A program made the translations under genes and the position numbers. A stretch of 64,000 bases of DNA, from assembly GCA_910575495.1 (NCBI GenBank), contig CAJTFS010000008.1, positions 16,253-80,252 of the forward strand, written 5' to 3'. Of the stretch, positions 19,599-27,226 are shown one piece after another (position 1 is the first letter of the stretch; each line of letters starts with the position of its first letter). The DNA comes from Bacteroidales bacterium. Its GTDB lineage: Bacteria > Bacteroidota > Bacteroidia > Bacteroidales > Rikenellaceae. The notes below the pieces were generated by a model. It saw only the letters and a list, made by a program, of their open reading frames with translations, made no database searches and was not told the DNA's origin.

Positions 19599-21824
19599 TT
19601 ACTTAATCCATTTCTTCTCGCTGCGGTGCTTGAGGAAGTACTGCTGCGACTTGAGCAGGTTGCGCGACTGGAGCACCATGTTCTTGGTCTCGGTCAGAAT
19701 CGTCAGATAGAGCATCGACGCCTTGGTGTTGGACTTGGCTTCGTTGATGCGCGTGAGCTCCGACTTGATGGCATCGGCGATCGATTCGAAGAGCTGGTCG
19801 CGCAGCGAGAGCACCAGTTCGATATCGGTGAAGTCGCCGTCGCGAAGCATCATGTTGATGCGGCGGTAGATCGCCTCCACATCGTCGTTGATGGCCATCA
19901 GATCGCGCGTCTGCTCCACGGAAAGACCCTCATGGTTGTTGTCGATGTGCTCGAACGCCGGACGCGTGATATGCACCAGCGCCTTGGTCATCTCGTTGAG
20001 ATAGTCGACCACCTGCACATAGTAGTGCGCCGTGTTGACGTCGCCGCTCTGCAGCCGCTTGAGCGTCGGCAGCAGGGCATATTTGCGGTCGCGCGACTGG
20101 TAGAACAGGTCGTTGGACTCCTTGACCATGTCGCGCAGCACCTTGCGGTTCTCTTTCAGTACGGCGATCAGCGTGCGGTCGTAGATCTTCGTGGCGCACT
20201 CCATCGTACGGCCCACCTCTTCGCCCAGCGCCGCGATGATGTCGCTGCGAGTCTCCACCTTGCCGCCCTCTTCGGCGGTGTTTCCCGACTTCTTGGCCAA
20301 ACGGCTGCGCAAGAGCATCCAGCCGCAGAGCACCGTCACTACGAGGGTGGCGATCGTACCGCCGTAGATAAGCACGAGGCCCACGATCAGCGAGATGAGA
20401 AAACCGCCCAGCGCCGTCACGAACCACCCAGCCACCACGGTCATGACGCCCGAGATGCGGTAGACGGCGCTCTCGCGGCCCCAGGCGCGGTCGGCGAGCG
20501 ACGAGCCCATGGCCACCATGAAGCAGACGTAGGTGGTCGACAGCGGCAGCTTGAGCGACGTGGCCAGCGAGATCAGCAGGGCCGAAGTGGTCAGGTTGAC
20601 CGTCGCACGGATCATGTCGTAGGGCGCTCCGCTGTGCTCGACATCTTCGTATTCGAAGCGTTTGCCGACGGCTTCGCGTATCTTGGCCGGCACGATGCGT
20701 TCGACGCCGTTGTTGATGTTGAGCGCAATGCGCACCAGCGTACGCGAGAAGACCGATGACGTATATTGTTCCTGCCCGTCGTCGCCCTGCGTCGAGAGCG
20801 AGATTTCGGTCTTCGTAACGCGCAGGATCGCCTCCTTCGAACCCCAGAGCGCCACGATCATCACGACGCCGGCGGCCAGCAGGATGGAGAGGTTGGCCGG
20901 AACGTTCTCGGCCAGGGGTTCCATCAGCATCTGCGGGTCGCCCGATGCCCGCGCGAAAGAGTAGGCGTCGAATCCGGCCACCGGCACGCCGATGAAGTTC
21001 ACCAGGTCGTTGCCGGCGAAAGCCAGCGACAGGGCGAAGACGCCCGACAGGATCGTGATGCGCAGGATGTTGACCTTGAAACACTGGATGAAGAAGAGCA
21101 GCAGCGAACAGATCGCCCAGCAAACGGCCAGCGAGACGAGCAGATGCTCCTCGATCCGCTGCACCACGGCAAAGCCTGCGACGAGCGACTTCAGCCCCTT
21201 GAACACGGCGAAGTAGACCACCGCCGTGAGCGAGATGCCGCACCACAGCGCACCGTAGCGGCGGAAAAGCTTGGTATAGCGGAACGAAAAGATCAGACGC
21301 GAGAGATACATCACGACCGAACCGCACGAGAAGGCGATGACCACCGACAGCAGGATAGCCGAGACCACGCCCATGGCGCGCGACGAATTGATGTAGTCGC
21401 CCAGGGCGGAGGCACCGAGCGCAGGATCGGACGAGATTTTGAAGATCGAGACGGCGACGGCCGAACCGAGCAGACAGAAGATCAGCGACACGGTGGTCGA
21501 CGTGGGCAGTCCCCACGAATTGTAAAGTCCCAGCAGGATGACGTTGGCGAACATGACGCCCAAGTAGAGCATCATCACTTCGTGGAACGTGAAAAGCCCG
21601 GGGTTGAACATGCCGCTGCGGGCCACTTCCATCATGCCGCTCGACGTCACCACACCGATGACGATGCCCACCGACGCCACCAGCAGAATGGTGCGCATCG
21701 AAGCGGCCTTCGAGCCGAGGGCCGAATTGAGGAAGTTCACTGCGTCGTTGGTCACGCCGACGAAAAGACCGGAGACGGCCAGCACGGCCAGAATACCGAC
21801 GATGACGGTGTAGATTTCGCTCAT
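19599..21824 (-). CDS. PiT-family inorganic phosphate transporter with PhoU-like tail
   Basis: An inner-membrane, cation-coupled phosphate carrier of 741 residues. The N-terminal PiT signature VGVTNDAVNFLNSALGSKAA lies at about residues 22-41, and the inverted second repeat has AFAGNDLVNFIGVPVAG. About ten hydrophobic segments follow. The last 180 residues are soluble, helical and charged, resembling a fused PhoU-like regulatory domain, which is common in Bacteroidetes PiT proteins. A perfect TAACTTTG box lies 27 bases upstream. Sulfate or other anions cannot be excluded as substrate. Confidence 0.88.
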   Translation of the reverse strand: MSEIYTVIVGILAVLAVSGLFVGVTNDAVNFLNSALGSKAASMRTILLVASVGIVIGVVTSSGMMEVARSGMFNPGLFTFHEVMMLYLGVMFANVILLGLYNSWGLPTSTTVSLIFCLLGSAVAVSIFKISSDPALGASALGDYINSSRAMGVVSAILLSVVIAFSCGSVVMYLSRLIFSFRYTKLFRRYGALWCGISLTAVVYFAVFKGLKSLVAGFAVVQRIEEHLLVSLAVCWAICSLLLFFIQCFKVNILRITILSGVFALSLAFAGNDLVNFIGVPVAGFDAYSFARASGDPQMLMEPLAENVPANLSILLAAGVVMIVALWGSKEAILRVTKTEISLSTQGDDGQEQYTSSVFSRTLVRIALNINNGVERIVPAKIREAVGKRFEYEDVEHSGAPYDMIRATVNLTTSALLISLATSLKLPLSTTYVCFMVAMGSSLADRAWGRESAVYRISGVMTVVAGWFVTALGGFLISLIVGLVLIYGGTIATLVVTVLCGWMLLRSRLAKKSGNTAEEGGKVETRSDIIAALGEEVGRTMECATKIYDRTLIAVLKENRKVLRDMVKESNDLFYQSRDRKYALLPTLKRLQSGDVNTAHYYVQVVDYLNEMTKALVHITRPAFEHIDNNHEGLSVEQTRDLMAINDDVEAIYRRINMMLRDGDFTDIELVLSLRDQLFESIADAIKSELTRINEAKSNTKASMLYLTILTETKNMVLQSRNLLKSQQYFLKHRSEKKWIK

Positions 21825-21850
21825 GTTGTATGTTTAGTGCAACGCGCCAA

Positions 21851-21858
21851 CAAAGTTA
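21851..21858 (-). promoter_or_regulatory. -7 box of the PiT transporter
   Basis: The minus strand reads TAACTTTG, a perfect TAnnTTTG match 27 bases before the start codon. A TTAACGTTAA palindrome lies at 21896-21905, about 40 bases further upstream. Confidence 0.6.
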
Positions 21859-22143
21859 CGCCAATTTTCCGTTCGGCCGCGGCCGTGGCCGATTGTTAAC
21901 GTTAATTTAATATAGGACGGCTCCGCCGCGGGAAATCCCGCTTCTGCTCCCGGCACGGCATGGCATGGCACGCAGGAACAAAGGCAGAATCGCCGCCACG
22001 GACCGCAGCACCCGCCGGGCGGGCAGCGCCGGGCGGCGAAAGACGGACCCTCCAAAAAAGACGCCGGAAACGATTTGCGGCACGGAAAAGCACAACCTGG
22101 CGAAATAATCCGTATCTTGCGATGTATCCAATCCTCCGAAGCC
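21859..22143. other. Intergenic region PiT / DUF2339 gene
   Basis: No gene is supported. It contains the TTAACGTTAA palindrome (21896-21905), a short GCGGGA/TCCCGC dyad, and a weak TATCTTGC near 22115 that may be the -7 region of the following gene. Confidence 0.5.
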
Positions 22144-24525
22144 ATGTTCGAAAACTTTCCGGTCATTGTTCTGGTCATCATCGTGCTGATCGTCTGCCTG
22201 TCGATGCACCATGCGCTGAACGACCTGCGGGACAAGGTGTTCCAGCTCCGCCAGTCGATGGAGAAACATTTCGGCGACTCCGCCATGCGCCCCGACGCTC
22301 CGCAACAGCATACGGCCGCGCCGGCTCAGCGGCAGGCCGAGACTCCGTCCGCACCGCTCCCCGGCCGACCGCAACCCGCAGCATCCGCCGCGGCCGACCT
22401 CAAAGCCGAACCTGCACCCGCGCGCATGGCGGAACCGGCCATCGTCCCGGCAACACCCGACCCGGACAAGCAATCCGGCAACATCCCTGCACCGACGCAT
22501 CCCGCGGCCGCTACACCGCCGCCCGTCCGGCAAACACCCCCGCGGCCCCGGCAGCACCCGGCGAAAAACATCGAAAAATACATCGGCACCCAGCTTTTCG
22601 CCGCCATCGGCATCGGCGTGCTGATCCTCGGCGTGGGCTTCTTCATCCAGTACGCCATCAACAACGACTGGCTCAACGAGACCATGCGCACGGTCGTGGG
22701 CTTCCTCTGCGGCTTCGTGCTTCTCGGCATCGCCGCCCGCCTGCGCAACACCTACCGCCGGTTCAGCTCCGTGCTCGCCGGCGGAGCCTTCGCCGTGACT
22801 TACGTCACGGTGGCCATCGCCTACCATTATTATGCGCTCTTTCCGCAGGTCGTCGCTTTCGGGCTGCTGGTGCTCGGCACCCTCCTCACGACCGCCATCG
22901 CCGCCGGTTACGACCGTCGCGAGCTTGCCGTCGTGGCGCTGACCGGAGGATTCGTCGCTCCGTTCCTCGCGTCGGACAGCCACGGCAGCCACGTCGCGCT
23001 TTTCCTCTACATCGCCATCCTCCACGCCGGCATGTTCGTGCTCGCGCTCCGCAAAAAATGGTGGGAGCTGCCCGTCATCTCGTTCGCCGCCACCTACCTC
23101 ATTTTCTGCCTTTTCGTGCGGCATGCGTTCTCCGGACAGACAGCCGGCGCCGCGCCCGATCCGGCCATGGCCCGCGATCTCTTTCTCTTCGCCGCTTTGT
23201 TCTACCTCATCTTCACCGCATCGGCAGCGGCCGTGCTGCGCGCCCGCAACAGCCGGTTCCGGTGGATCCTGGCCGGCACCGTGGCGCTCAACAACTTCTT
23301 CTTCCTGCGCTTCGGGCTGCTCTTTCTCCACACGATGGCTCCCCTCCGCAACCTCGACGGTCTCGTTCCGCTCGCCATTGCCGCGGTCAACACCGGCGCA
23401 CTGCTGGCCGTACGGAGCCGACTCGCCGAGGCGCCCGGACTCAAACGGCTCCTGCTCAGCCTCGCGGTGCTCTTCCTCACGCTCGCCGCACCCCTCCAGT
23501 TCGGCGCCGAACGTTCGCTGCTCTGCTGGGCCGCCGAGATCGTCCTGCTCCTCTGGTTCTACGCCCGCACCCGACAGCCCGTCTACGAAATTGCCGCGGG
23601 ACTCCTCGCCTTACCGGCTTTCAACATGGCCTGCTCGCTCTGGTTCCGCATCCGCTGCGGCGCCGAACCCGCCATCTTCCGCAGCTCCGAATTTCTCACG
23701 TCGCTCAGCATGGCCGCCGCGTTCGTCTACGCGGCCTGGTTCACCGGACGCAAACGCGAAATCTTCGTCCGCGCCCGCCTGTTGCGCTACCCCGTCGGCA
23801 ACGTCTGTCTGATTCTCGCCGCCGGCCTGCTCGTCTACGGCACCTTCCTCGCCGACATCGTCCGCCATTTCCAGGGCGACGCATTCGTCCAGTCGTGGCT
23901 GCTCTGCACCGTCGCCGTCATCGCCGCCATGTTGGGCGCCCTGCGCCGGCGGTTCCCGATCGCGGAACACTCCTGGATCTTCATCGCCGACGCCTCACTC
24001 GCCACCTGTGCGTTTCTGCTCCTCTCCACGCCCGACACCCGGCAATCGCTGCCGGTTGCGCTGTCGTGGATTTCGACCGCCGTCGTGGCACTGACGCTGG
24101 CCGGCGTCGCGTTCGATTTCTACCGCCAGGTCGACGACGCACGACGCCGCAGCAGCTTCCTCGTATGGTTCAATCTTGCAGCCACAAGTGTGTGGATCGC
24201 AACGTTCTGCCACCTGCTCACCCTGCTGGGCATCTACCGCAACTTCAGCACGGGTTTCTCGCTGGCGCTGATCTCCGCCGCCTCGCTGCAGATGGGGCTC
24301 GGCATGCACCGCCGGCAGAGAGGGCTGCGCATCTTCGCGCTGGCCGGCTTCGCCGTCGTGCTGGCCAAACTGCTGCTCCGCGACCTGTGGCAATGGCCTA
24401 CGCTGGGCCGCATCGTGGTATTCATCGCGCTGGGAATCATCCTTTTATCGGTTTCGTTCCTCTACCAGCGGCTCAAATCGGCCCTTTTCAAAGACGACGA
24501 AGTGTTGCACACCGACGAAAAATAA
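22144..24525 (+). CDS. DUF2339-family polytopic membrane protein
   Basis: A 793-residue protein from ATG 22144. An N-terminal membrane anchor (residues about 4-22) and a short coiled stretch (ALNDLRDKVFQLRQSMEK) are followed by a Pro/Ala-rich linker. Next come about two dozen hydrophobic segments, starting with YIGTQLFAAIGIGVLILGVG, which is the DUF2339 signature (IGTQ..A..G...L..G..FF). The biochemical role of this family is not known; a cell-envelope role is sometimes suggested. It is monocistronic or weakly linked to the next gene, 34 bases downstream. Confidence 0.8.
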   Translation: MFENFPVIVLVIIVLIVCLSMHHALNDLRDKVFQLRQSMEKHFGDSAMRPDAPQQHTAAPAQRQAETPSAPLPGRPQPAASAAADLKAEPAPARMAEPAIVPATPDPDKQSGNIPAPTHPAAATPPPVRQTPPRPRQHPAKNIEKYIGTQLFAAIGIGVLILGVGFFIQYAINNDWLNETMRTVVGFLCGFVLLGIAARLRNTYRRFSSVLAGGAFAVTYVTVAIAYHYYALFPQVVAFGLLVLGTLLTTAIAAGYDRRELAVVALTGGFVAPFLASDSHGSHVALFLYIAILHAGMFVLALRKKWWELPVISFAATYLIFCLFVRHAFSGQTAGAAPDPAMARDLFLFAALFYLIFTASAAAVLRARNSRFRWILAGTVALNNFFFLRFGLLFLHTMAPLRNLDGLVPLAIAAVNTGALLAVRSRLAEAPGLKRLLLSLAVLFLTLAAPLQFGAERSLLCWAAEIVLLLWFYARTRQPVYEIAAGLLALPAFNMACSLWFRIRCGAEPAIFRSSEFLTSLSMAAAFVYAAWFTGRKREIFVRARLLRYPVGNVCLILAAGLLVYGTFLADIVRHFQGDAFVQSWLLCTVAVIAAMLGALRRRFPIAEHSWIFIADASLATCAFLLLSTPDTRQSLPVALSWISTAVVALTLAGVAFDFYRQVDDARRRSSFLVWFNLAATSVWIATFCHLLTLLGIYRNFSTGFSLALISAASLQMGLGMHRRQRGLRIFALAGFAVVLAKLLLRDLWQWPTLGRIVVFIALGIILLSVSFLYQRLKSALFKDDEVLHTDEK

Positions 24526-24559
24526 TGTAATTTCGCATCCCGAACAAACACCGAATCCC

Positions 24560-25375
24560 ATGAACAACCTGTTTGCAAAAATCGCGGTCGTTCTCTGCAT
24601 GCTGACCGTGTCCGCGCCCGCCATGGCGCAGTTCAACCTCAAAAAAGCCGTCGGCGGTGCCGCCAAGGTGGCCCAGGCCGCCACGCTGACCGACGAACAG
24701 ATGGCCTCCTACGTCAAGGAATACATCGACTGGATGGATGCCAACAACCCCGTCTGCGAGGCCGACACTCCCTATGCCCAGCGTCTCGCCCGGCTGACCG
24801 AAGGGCTGTGCGATGCCGACGGCATTCCGCTCAACTTCAAGGTCTACCACGTCATCGACGTCAACGCTTTCGCCTGCCCCGACGGCAGCATCCGCGTCTT
24901 CTCGTCGCTCATGGACATCATGTCGGACGAGGAGCTTCTGGGCGTCATCGGCCACGAAGTGGGCCACATCGCCCACCGCGACTCGAAAAAGGCCTACCGC
25001 ACGGCCCTGATGACCTCGGCCCTCAAGGACGGCGTGGCATCGAGCGGCGGCAAGGCGGCGCAGCTCACCGACTCGCAGCTGGGCGACCTGGGCGAGGCGC
25101 TGATCAACTCCACCTATTCGCAGAAGCAGGAGCGCAACGCCGACGACTACGGCTACGAATTCCTCAAGAAAGCCGGCAAGAACCCCTGGGCCATGGCCTA
25201 CTCGTTCCGCCGGCTGAAACAGATGCAGGAGGAGGCCGGCGTGCAGAAGAGCAGCAAGATGAGCCAGCTCTTCTCGACCCACCCCGACCTCGACGTGCGC
25301 ATCAAGCGCATGGAGGAGCGCGCCACGACCGAAGGCATCGCAGCGCCTGCCGAGCGCCAGGAGTGCGCCGAATAG
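24560..25375 (+). CDS. Exported M48-family zinc metalloprotease
   Basis: A 271-residue periplasmic peptidase. The signal peptide ends after PAMAQ (residue 24). The zinc motif HEVGH spans residues 132-136 (GHEVGHIAHRDSKKAY), and the third ligand Glu is in the QKQERNADDYGYEFL helix. The C-terminus contains LFSTHPDLDVRIKRMEER, typical of Ste24/HtpX/BepA-like proteins. It is likely involved in outer-membrane protein quality control. A TAATTTCG box (7 of 8) lies just upstream and a terminator follows. Confidence 0.88.
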   Translation: MNNLFAKIAVVLCMLTVSAPAMAQFNLKKAVGGAAKVAQAATLTDEQMASYVKEYIDWMDANNPVCEADTPYAQRLARLTEGLCDADGIPLNFKVYHVIDVNAFACPDGSIRVFSSLMDIMSDEELLGVIGHEVGHIAHRDSKKAYRTALMTSALKDGVASSGGKAAQLTDSQLGDLGEALINSTYSQKQERNADDYGYEFLKKAGKNPWAMAYSFRRLKQMQEEAGVQKSSKMSQLFSTHPDLDVRIKRMEERATTEGIAAPAERQECAE

Positions 25376-25400
25376 CCCGCAGCCGCTGCACAACCATGGA

Positions 25401-25426
25401 AAAAGCACCCTTTGCGGGGTGCTTTT
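25401..25426 (+). terminator. Terminator after the M48 protease
   Basis: AAAAGCACCC (25401-25410) pairs perfectly with GGGTGCTTTT (25417-25426), and the stem ends in a T-run. It can also act in the opposite direction. Confidence 0.88.
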
Positions 25427-25480
25427 CCGTTTCGTCTGCAACAAGTCCGGATAAGGTACAGGTCCTTCCGGAAGGGTTCT

Positions 25481-25512
25481 GCGGCGCCGGCTGCATAAGC
25501 AGCCGGCGCCGC
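25481..25512. repeat. Perfect 14-bp GC-rich inverted repeat
   Basis: GCGGCGCCGGCTGC (25481-25494), a four-base ATAA spacer and its exact complement (25499-25512). No T-run follows. It lies in non-coding DNA between the M48 terminator and C-lectin-like fragment B. Confidence 0.7.
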
Positions 25513-25627
25513 ACGGCAGTCTCGCTCGCCATCGGATTTTTCCGGCCGTAGAACCGCTAAAGCGCCTCGGCAGCAGCCCATCCGCATCCGTCCGTCGGCG
25601 TCCACAAAAGGCGGCTTCCTGCCCTGA

Positions 25628-26037
25628 GTGGTGCGGGCCATGGTCCGTGCCAGCGCGGCAAAGCAGATTCAGCAGTCCGCTGACCGGGCCTCCGGCCCCG
25701 TCAGTTGTTCACCCCAGTCTGCCGCCCGACCGATCTCCGCGTCCGCGGCATTCATTCCAGCGATTGCTCCAAGCCCCTGCTACGGGCTACCGCCACAACA
25801 CGTCGGGAGCCTTGGCGTACGTCGGCGCCGAGGGAGATGTCTGGTCGTCGTCACCCACCGCCGCCGACAGTCCGAACGCCACCTATCTGGCATTCAAAGG
25901 CGAGAGTTGGGTGAATACGTTTAGATCGAACAACCGCGCCTTCGGTTTCACCGTGCGCTGCGTCCAAGCATCTGCAAGGGAAGCCGCTCTTTTTTCGGGG
26001 AAAAGTCCTATTGCTGCCGGCGGAGCGCCTCGATGAA
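25628..26037 (+). pseudogene. Decayed FISUMP/C-type-lectin-like coding fragment, copy B
   Basis: From about 25783 the plus strand reads PATGYRHNTSGALAYVG, then WSSSPTAADSPNATYL, NNRAFGFTVRCVQ, and runs to a stop at 26037. This is the end of a FISUMP-like C-lectin domain. Upstream, FIPAIAPSP-like coding is out of phase by one base within a CCCC tract, and there is no signal peptide or N-terminal module. It overlaps the last 30 bases of the gene on the other strand. Copy A (12952-13551) carries the same break point, suggesting that the two derive from one dispersed unit. The rest of 25376-26007 has no supported gene. Confidence 0.55.
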
Positions 26038-26700
26038 TTCCGGCCACCGCGACCACAGATTCTCGGTCCGGAGCCACAGCTCGCGGGCCTGCGCCCCGGC
26101 GGTGGGACGCTCGCTTCCGATGTCGCGCAGGAAGGCTTCGTCGGCCGGATGTTCGGGAGCGATGAATTCGGCGAAACACGATGCGAAGCGCGATTTGAAA
26201 TGCTTCAACTCGCCCTCCGGGAGTATTCCGTCGCGCTTGAAAGCCGACCACAGCAACAGCACTTCGCGGCTGGCGCACTTGTCGGAGATGTCGTTGATCA
26301 CCTCGTCGAAAAGTTCCGTTTCGTCCATCGCCAGGTAGTCGAACGCCAACAGCTCGCTGCCCTCCAGATGGTCCTCGGGATCGAGGTCGAGCAGCATCTC
26401 CAGCAGGGCGGCCGACATCTCGAAATCGTCGATCAGAAAGTGATCGACGGCCGACGCGTGGATCAGTTCGAGCGCCGCGCGCGAGTTGCGGTGGTTCCAC
26501 TCCAGGATGACCTCCTCGTCGTCCGGGATGAGTTCGGCCAAACGCTGGAACGCCCGGAAGCGCGTGTCGCAGGCCTGCCGGACATCGCCCGCATCCTGCA
26601 TCTCGCGGCTGTGCGCCAGTATATCGGTAAAGTTGTAATCGCCGTCGCCGACGATTTCGAAAGTCTGCTCGGGCGTAGGTTGTAGACGGGCTTTGAACAT
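26008..26700 (-). CDS. Uncharacterised acidic helical protein
   Basis: A 230-residue, cytoplasmic, strongly acidic protein from ATG at 26700 (MFKARLQPTPEQTFEIVGDG). It appears all-helical, with repeated Leu/Glu/Asp patterns such as ALLEMLLDLDPEDHLEGSELLAFD, and could be a TPR-like scaffold. There is no signal peptide or recognised domain. The in-frame sequence upstream of 26700 overlaps the tRNA-Thr promoter region, so the longer start at 26904 is rejected. Its 3' end overlaps C-lectin-like fragment B. Confidence 0.65.
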   Translation of the reverse strand: MFKARLQPTPEQTFEIVGDGDYNFTDILAHSREMQDAGDVRQACDTRFRAFQRLAELIPDDEEVILEWNHRNSRAALELIHASAVDHFLIDDFEMSAALLEMLLDLDPEDHLEGSELLAFDYLAMDETELFDEVINDISDKCASREVLLLWSAFKRDGILPEGELKHFKSRFASCFAEFIAPEHPADEAFLRDIGSERPTAGAQARELWLRTENLWSRWPEFIEALRRQQ

Positions 26701-26810
26701 GGTGCCTGTTTCTGCGGGTTTCTTCGCGGCCCGGAAGCCGCCTGATCGTTGGTTCGGAGGGTTGTTCGAGCGCGAATATAGCAACAAAAGCGATATTTTT
26801 CGTAAAATTA

Positions 26811-26841
26811 TTGCGAGAAAAAAATATTTTTCGGATATTTG
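26811..26841 (+). promoter_or_regulatory. tRNA-Thr promoter
   Basis: TTG at 26811-26813 and GATATTTG at 26834-26841 (7 of 8 to TAnnTTTG) are spaced 20 bases apart, 32 bases before the mature tRNA 5' end. Confidence 0.55.
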
Positions 26842-26873
26842 CAGTCCCAACGAAGACCGCCGTGTCTTCCCAG

Positions 26874-26945
26874 GCCGAAATAGCTCAGCGGTAGAGCACT
26901 TCACTCGTAATGAAGGGGTCCCGAGTTCAAATCTCGGTTTCGGCT
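26874..26945 (+). tRNA. tRNA-Thr (anticodon CGT)
   Basis: A full cloverleaf is visible: acceptor GCCGAAA/TTTCGGC, D-arm GCTC..GAGC, anticodon stem CTTCA/TGAAG with loop CTCGTAA (anticodon CGT at 26906-26908), and T-arm CCGAG-TTCAAAT-CTCGG. CCA is not encoded. It reads the Thr codon ACG. A terminator follows at 26986, and a degenerate copy of its 3' end lies at 27103-27136. Confidence 0.95.
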
Positions 26946-26985
26946 CGAAAATGCGAAAGCGCCGCAGGCGCAGGAACGAATGAAA

Positions 26986-27019
26986 AACCGCTTCAAATTT
27001 ACTTGAAAGCGGTTTTTTT
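26986..27019 (+). terminator. Terminator after tRNA-Thr
   Basis: AACCGCTTCAA (26986-26996) pairs with TTGAAAGCGGTT (27003-27014) with a one-base bulge, followed by seven T. Confidence 0.85.
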
Positions 27020-27102
27020 CATTTCGGGCCGTATATCGCGCAACGATTTTCGCAGTTTTGACAGCGCCCCTGCGGCAAGCAGAAGAGATAAAACGAGCAT
27101 AA

Positions 27103-27136
27103 CGAAGTTAAATCCCGGTTTCGGCCCGAAAATCCG
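27103..27136 (+). repeat. Degenerate copy of the tRNA-Thr 3' end
   Basis: About 28 of 34 bases match tRNA positions 26922-26955, including AAATC.CGGTTTCGGC.CGAAAAT, which extends past the mature 3' end. As at the real tRNA, a strong hairpin terminator follows. It could be the remnant of a second tRNA gene or of an attachment site left by an integrated element. Confidence 0.6.
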
Positions 27137-27166
27137 GAGGATGCTGCAAGGCTTCGACGGTAAACG

Positions 27167-27201
27167 AAATCCGCCTGCAAATGATTTGCAGGCGGATTTT
27201 T
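27167..27201 (+). terminator. Terminator hairpin before the converging glycosidase gene
   Basis: A perfect 14-bp stem, AAATCCGCCTGCAA (27167-27180) with TTGCAGGCGGATTT (27186-27199), followed by T. Its position between converging units suggests that it may act in both directions. Confidence 0.85.
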
Positions 27202-27226
27202 CGCAACAAAGCGGCAACGAGAACGC

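Noticed and set aside
12952..26037. A complete diversity-generating retroelement
   Set aside because: Two C-lectin-like fragments resemble variable regions, but no reverse transcriptase, template repeat or accessory gene is present in the window.
26701..26904. Upstream extension of the acidic protein at 26008
   Set aside because: The extra 68 codons overlap the tRNA-Thr promoter and its first bases, are AT-rich, and have unlike composition.
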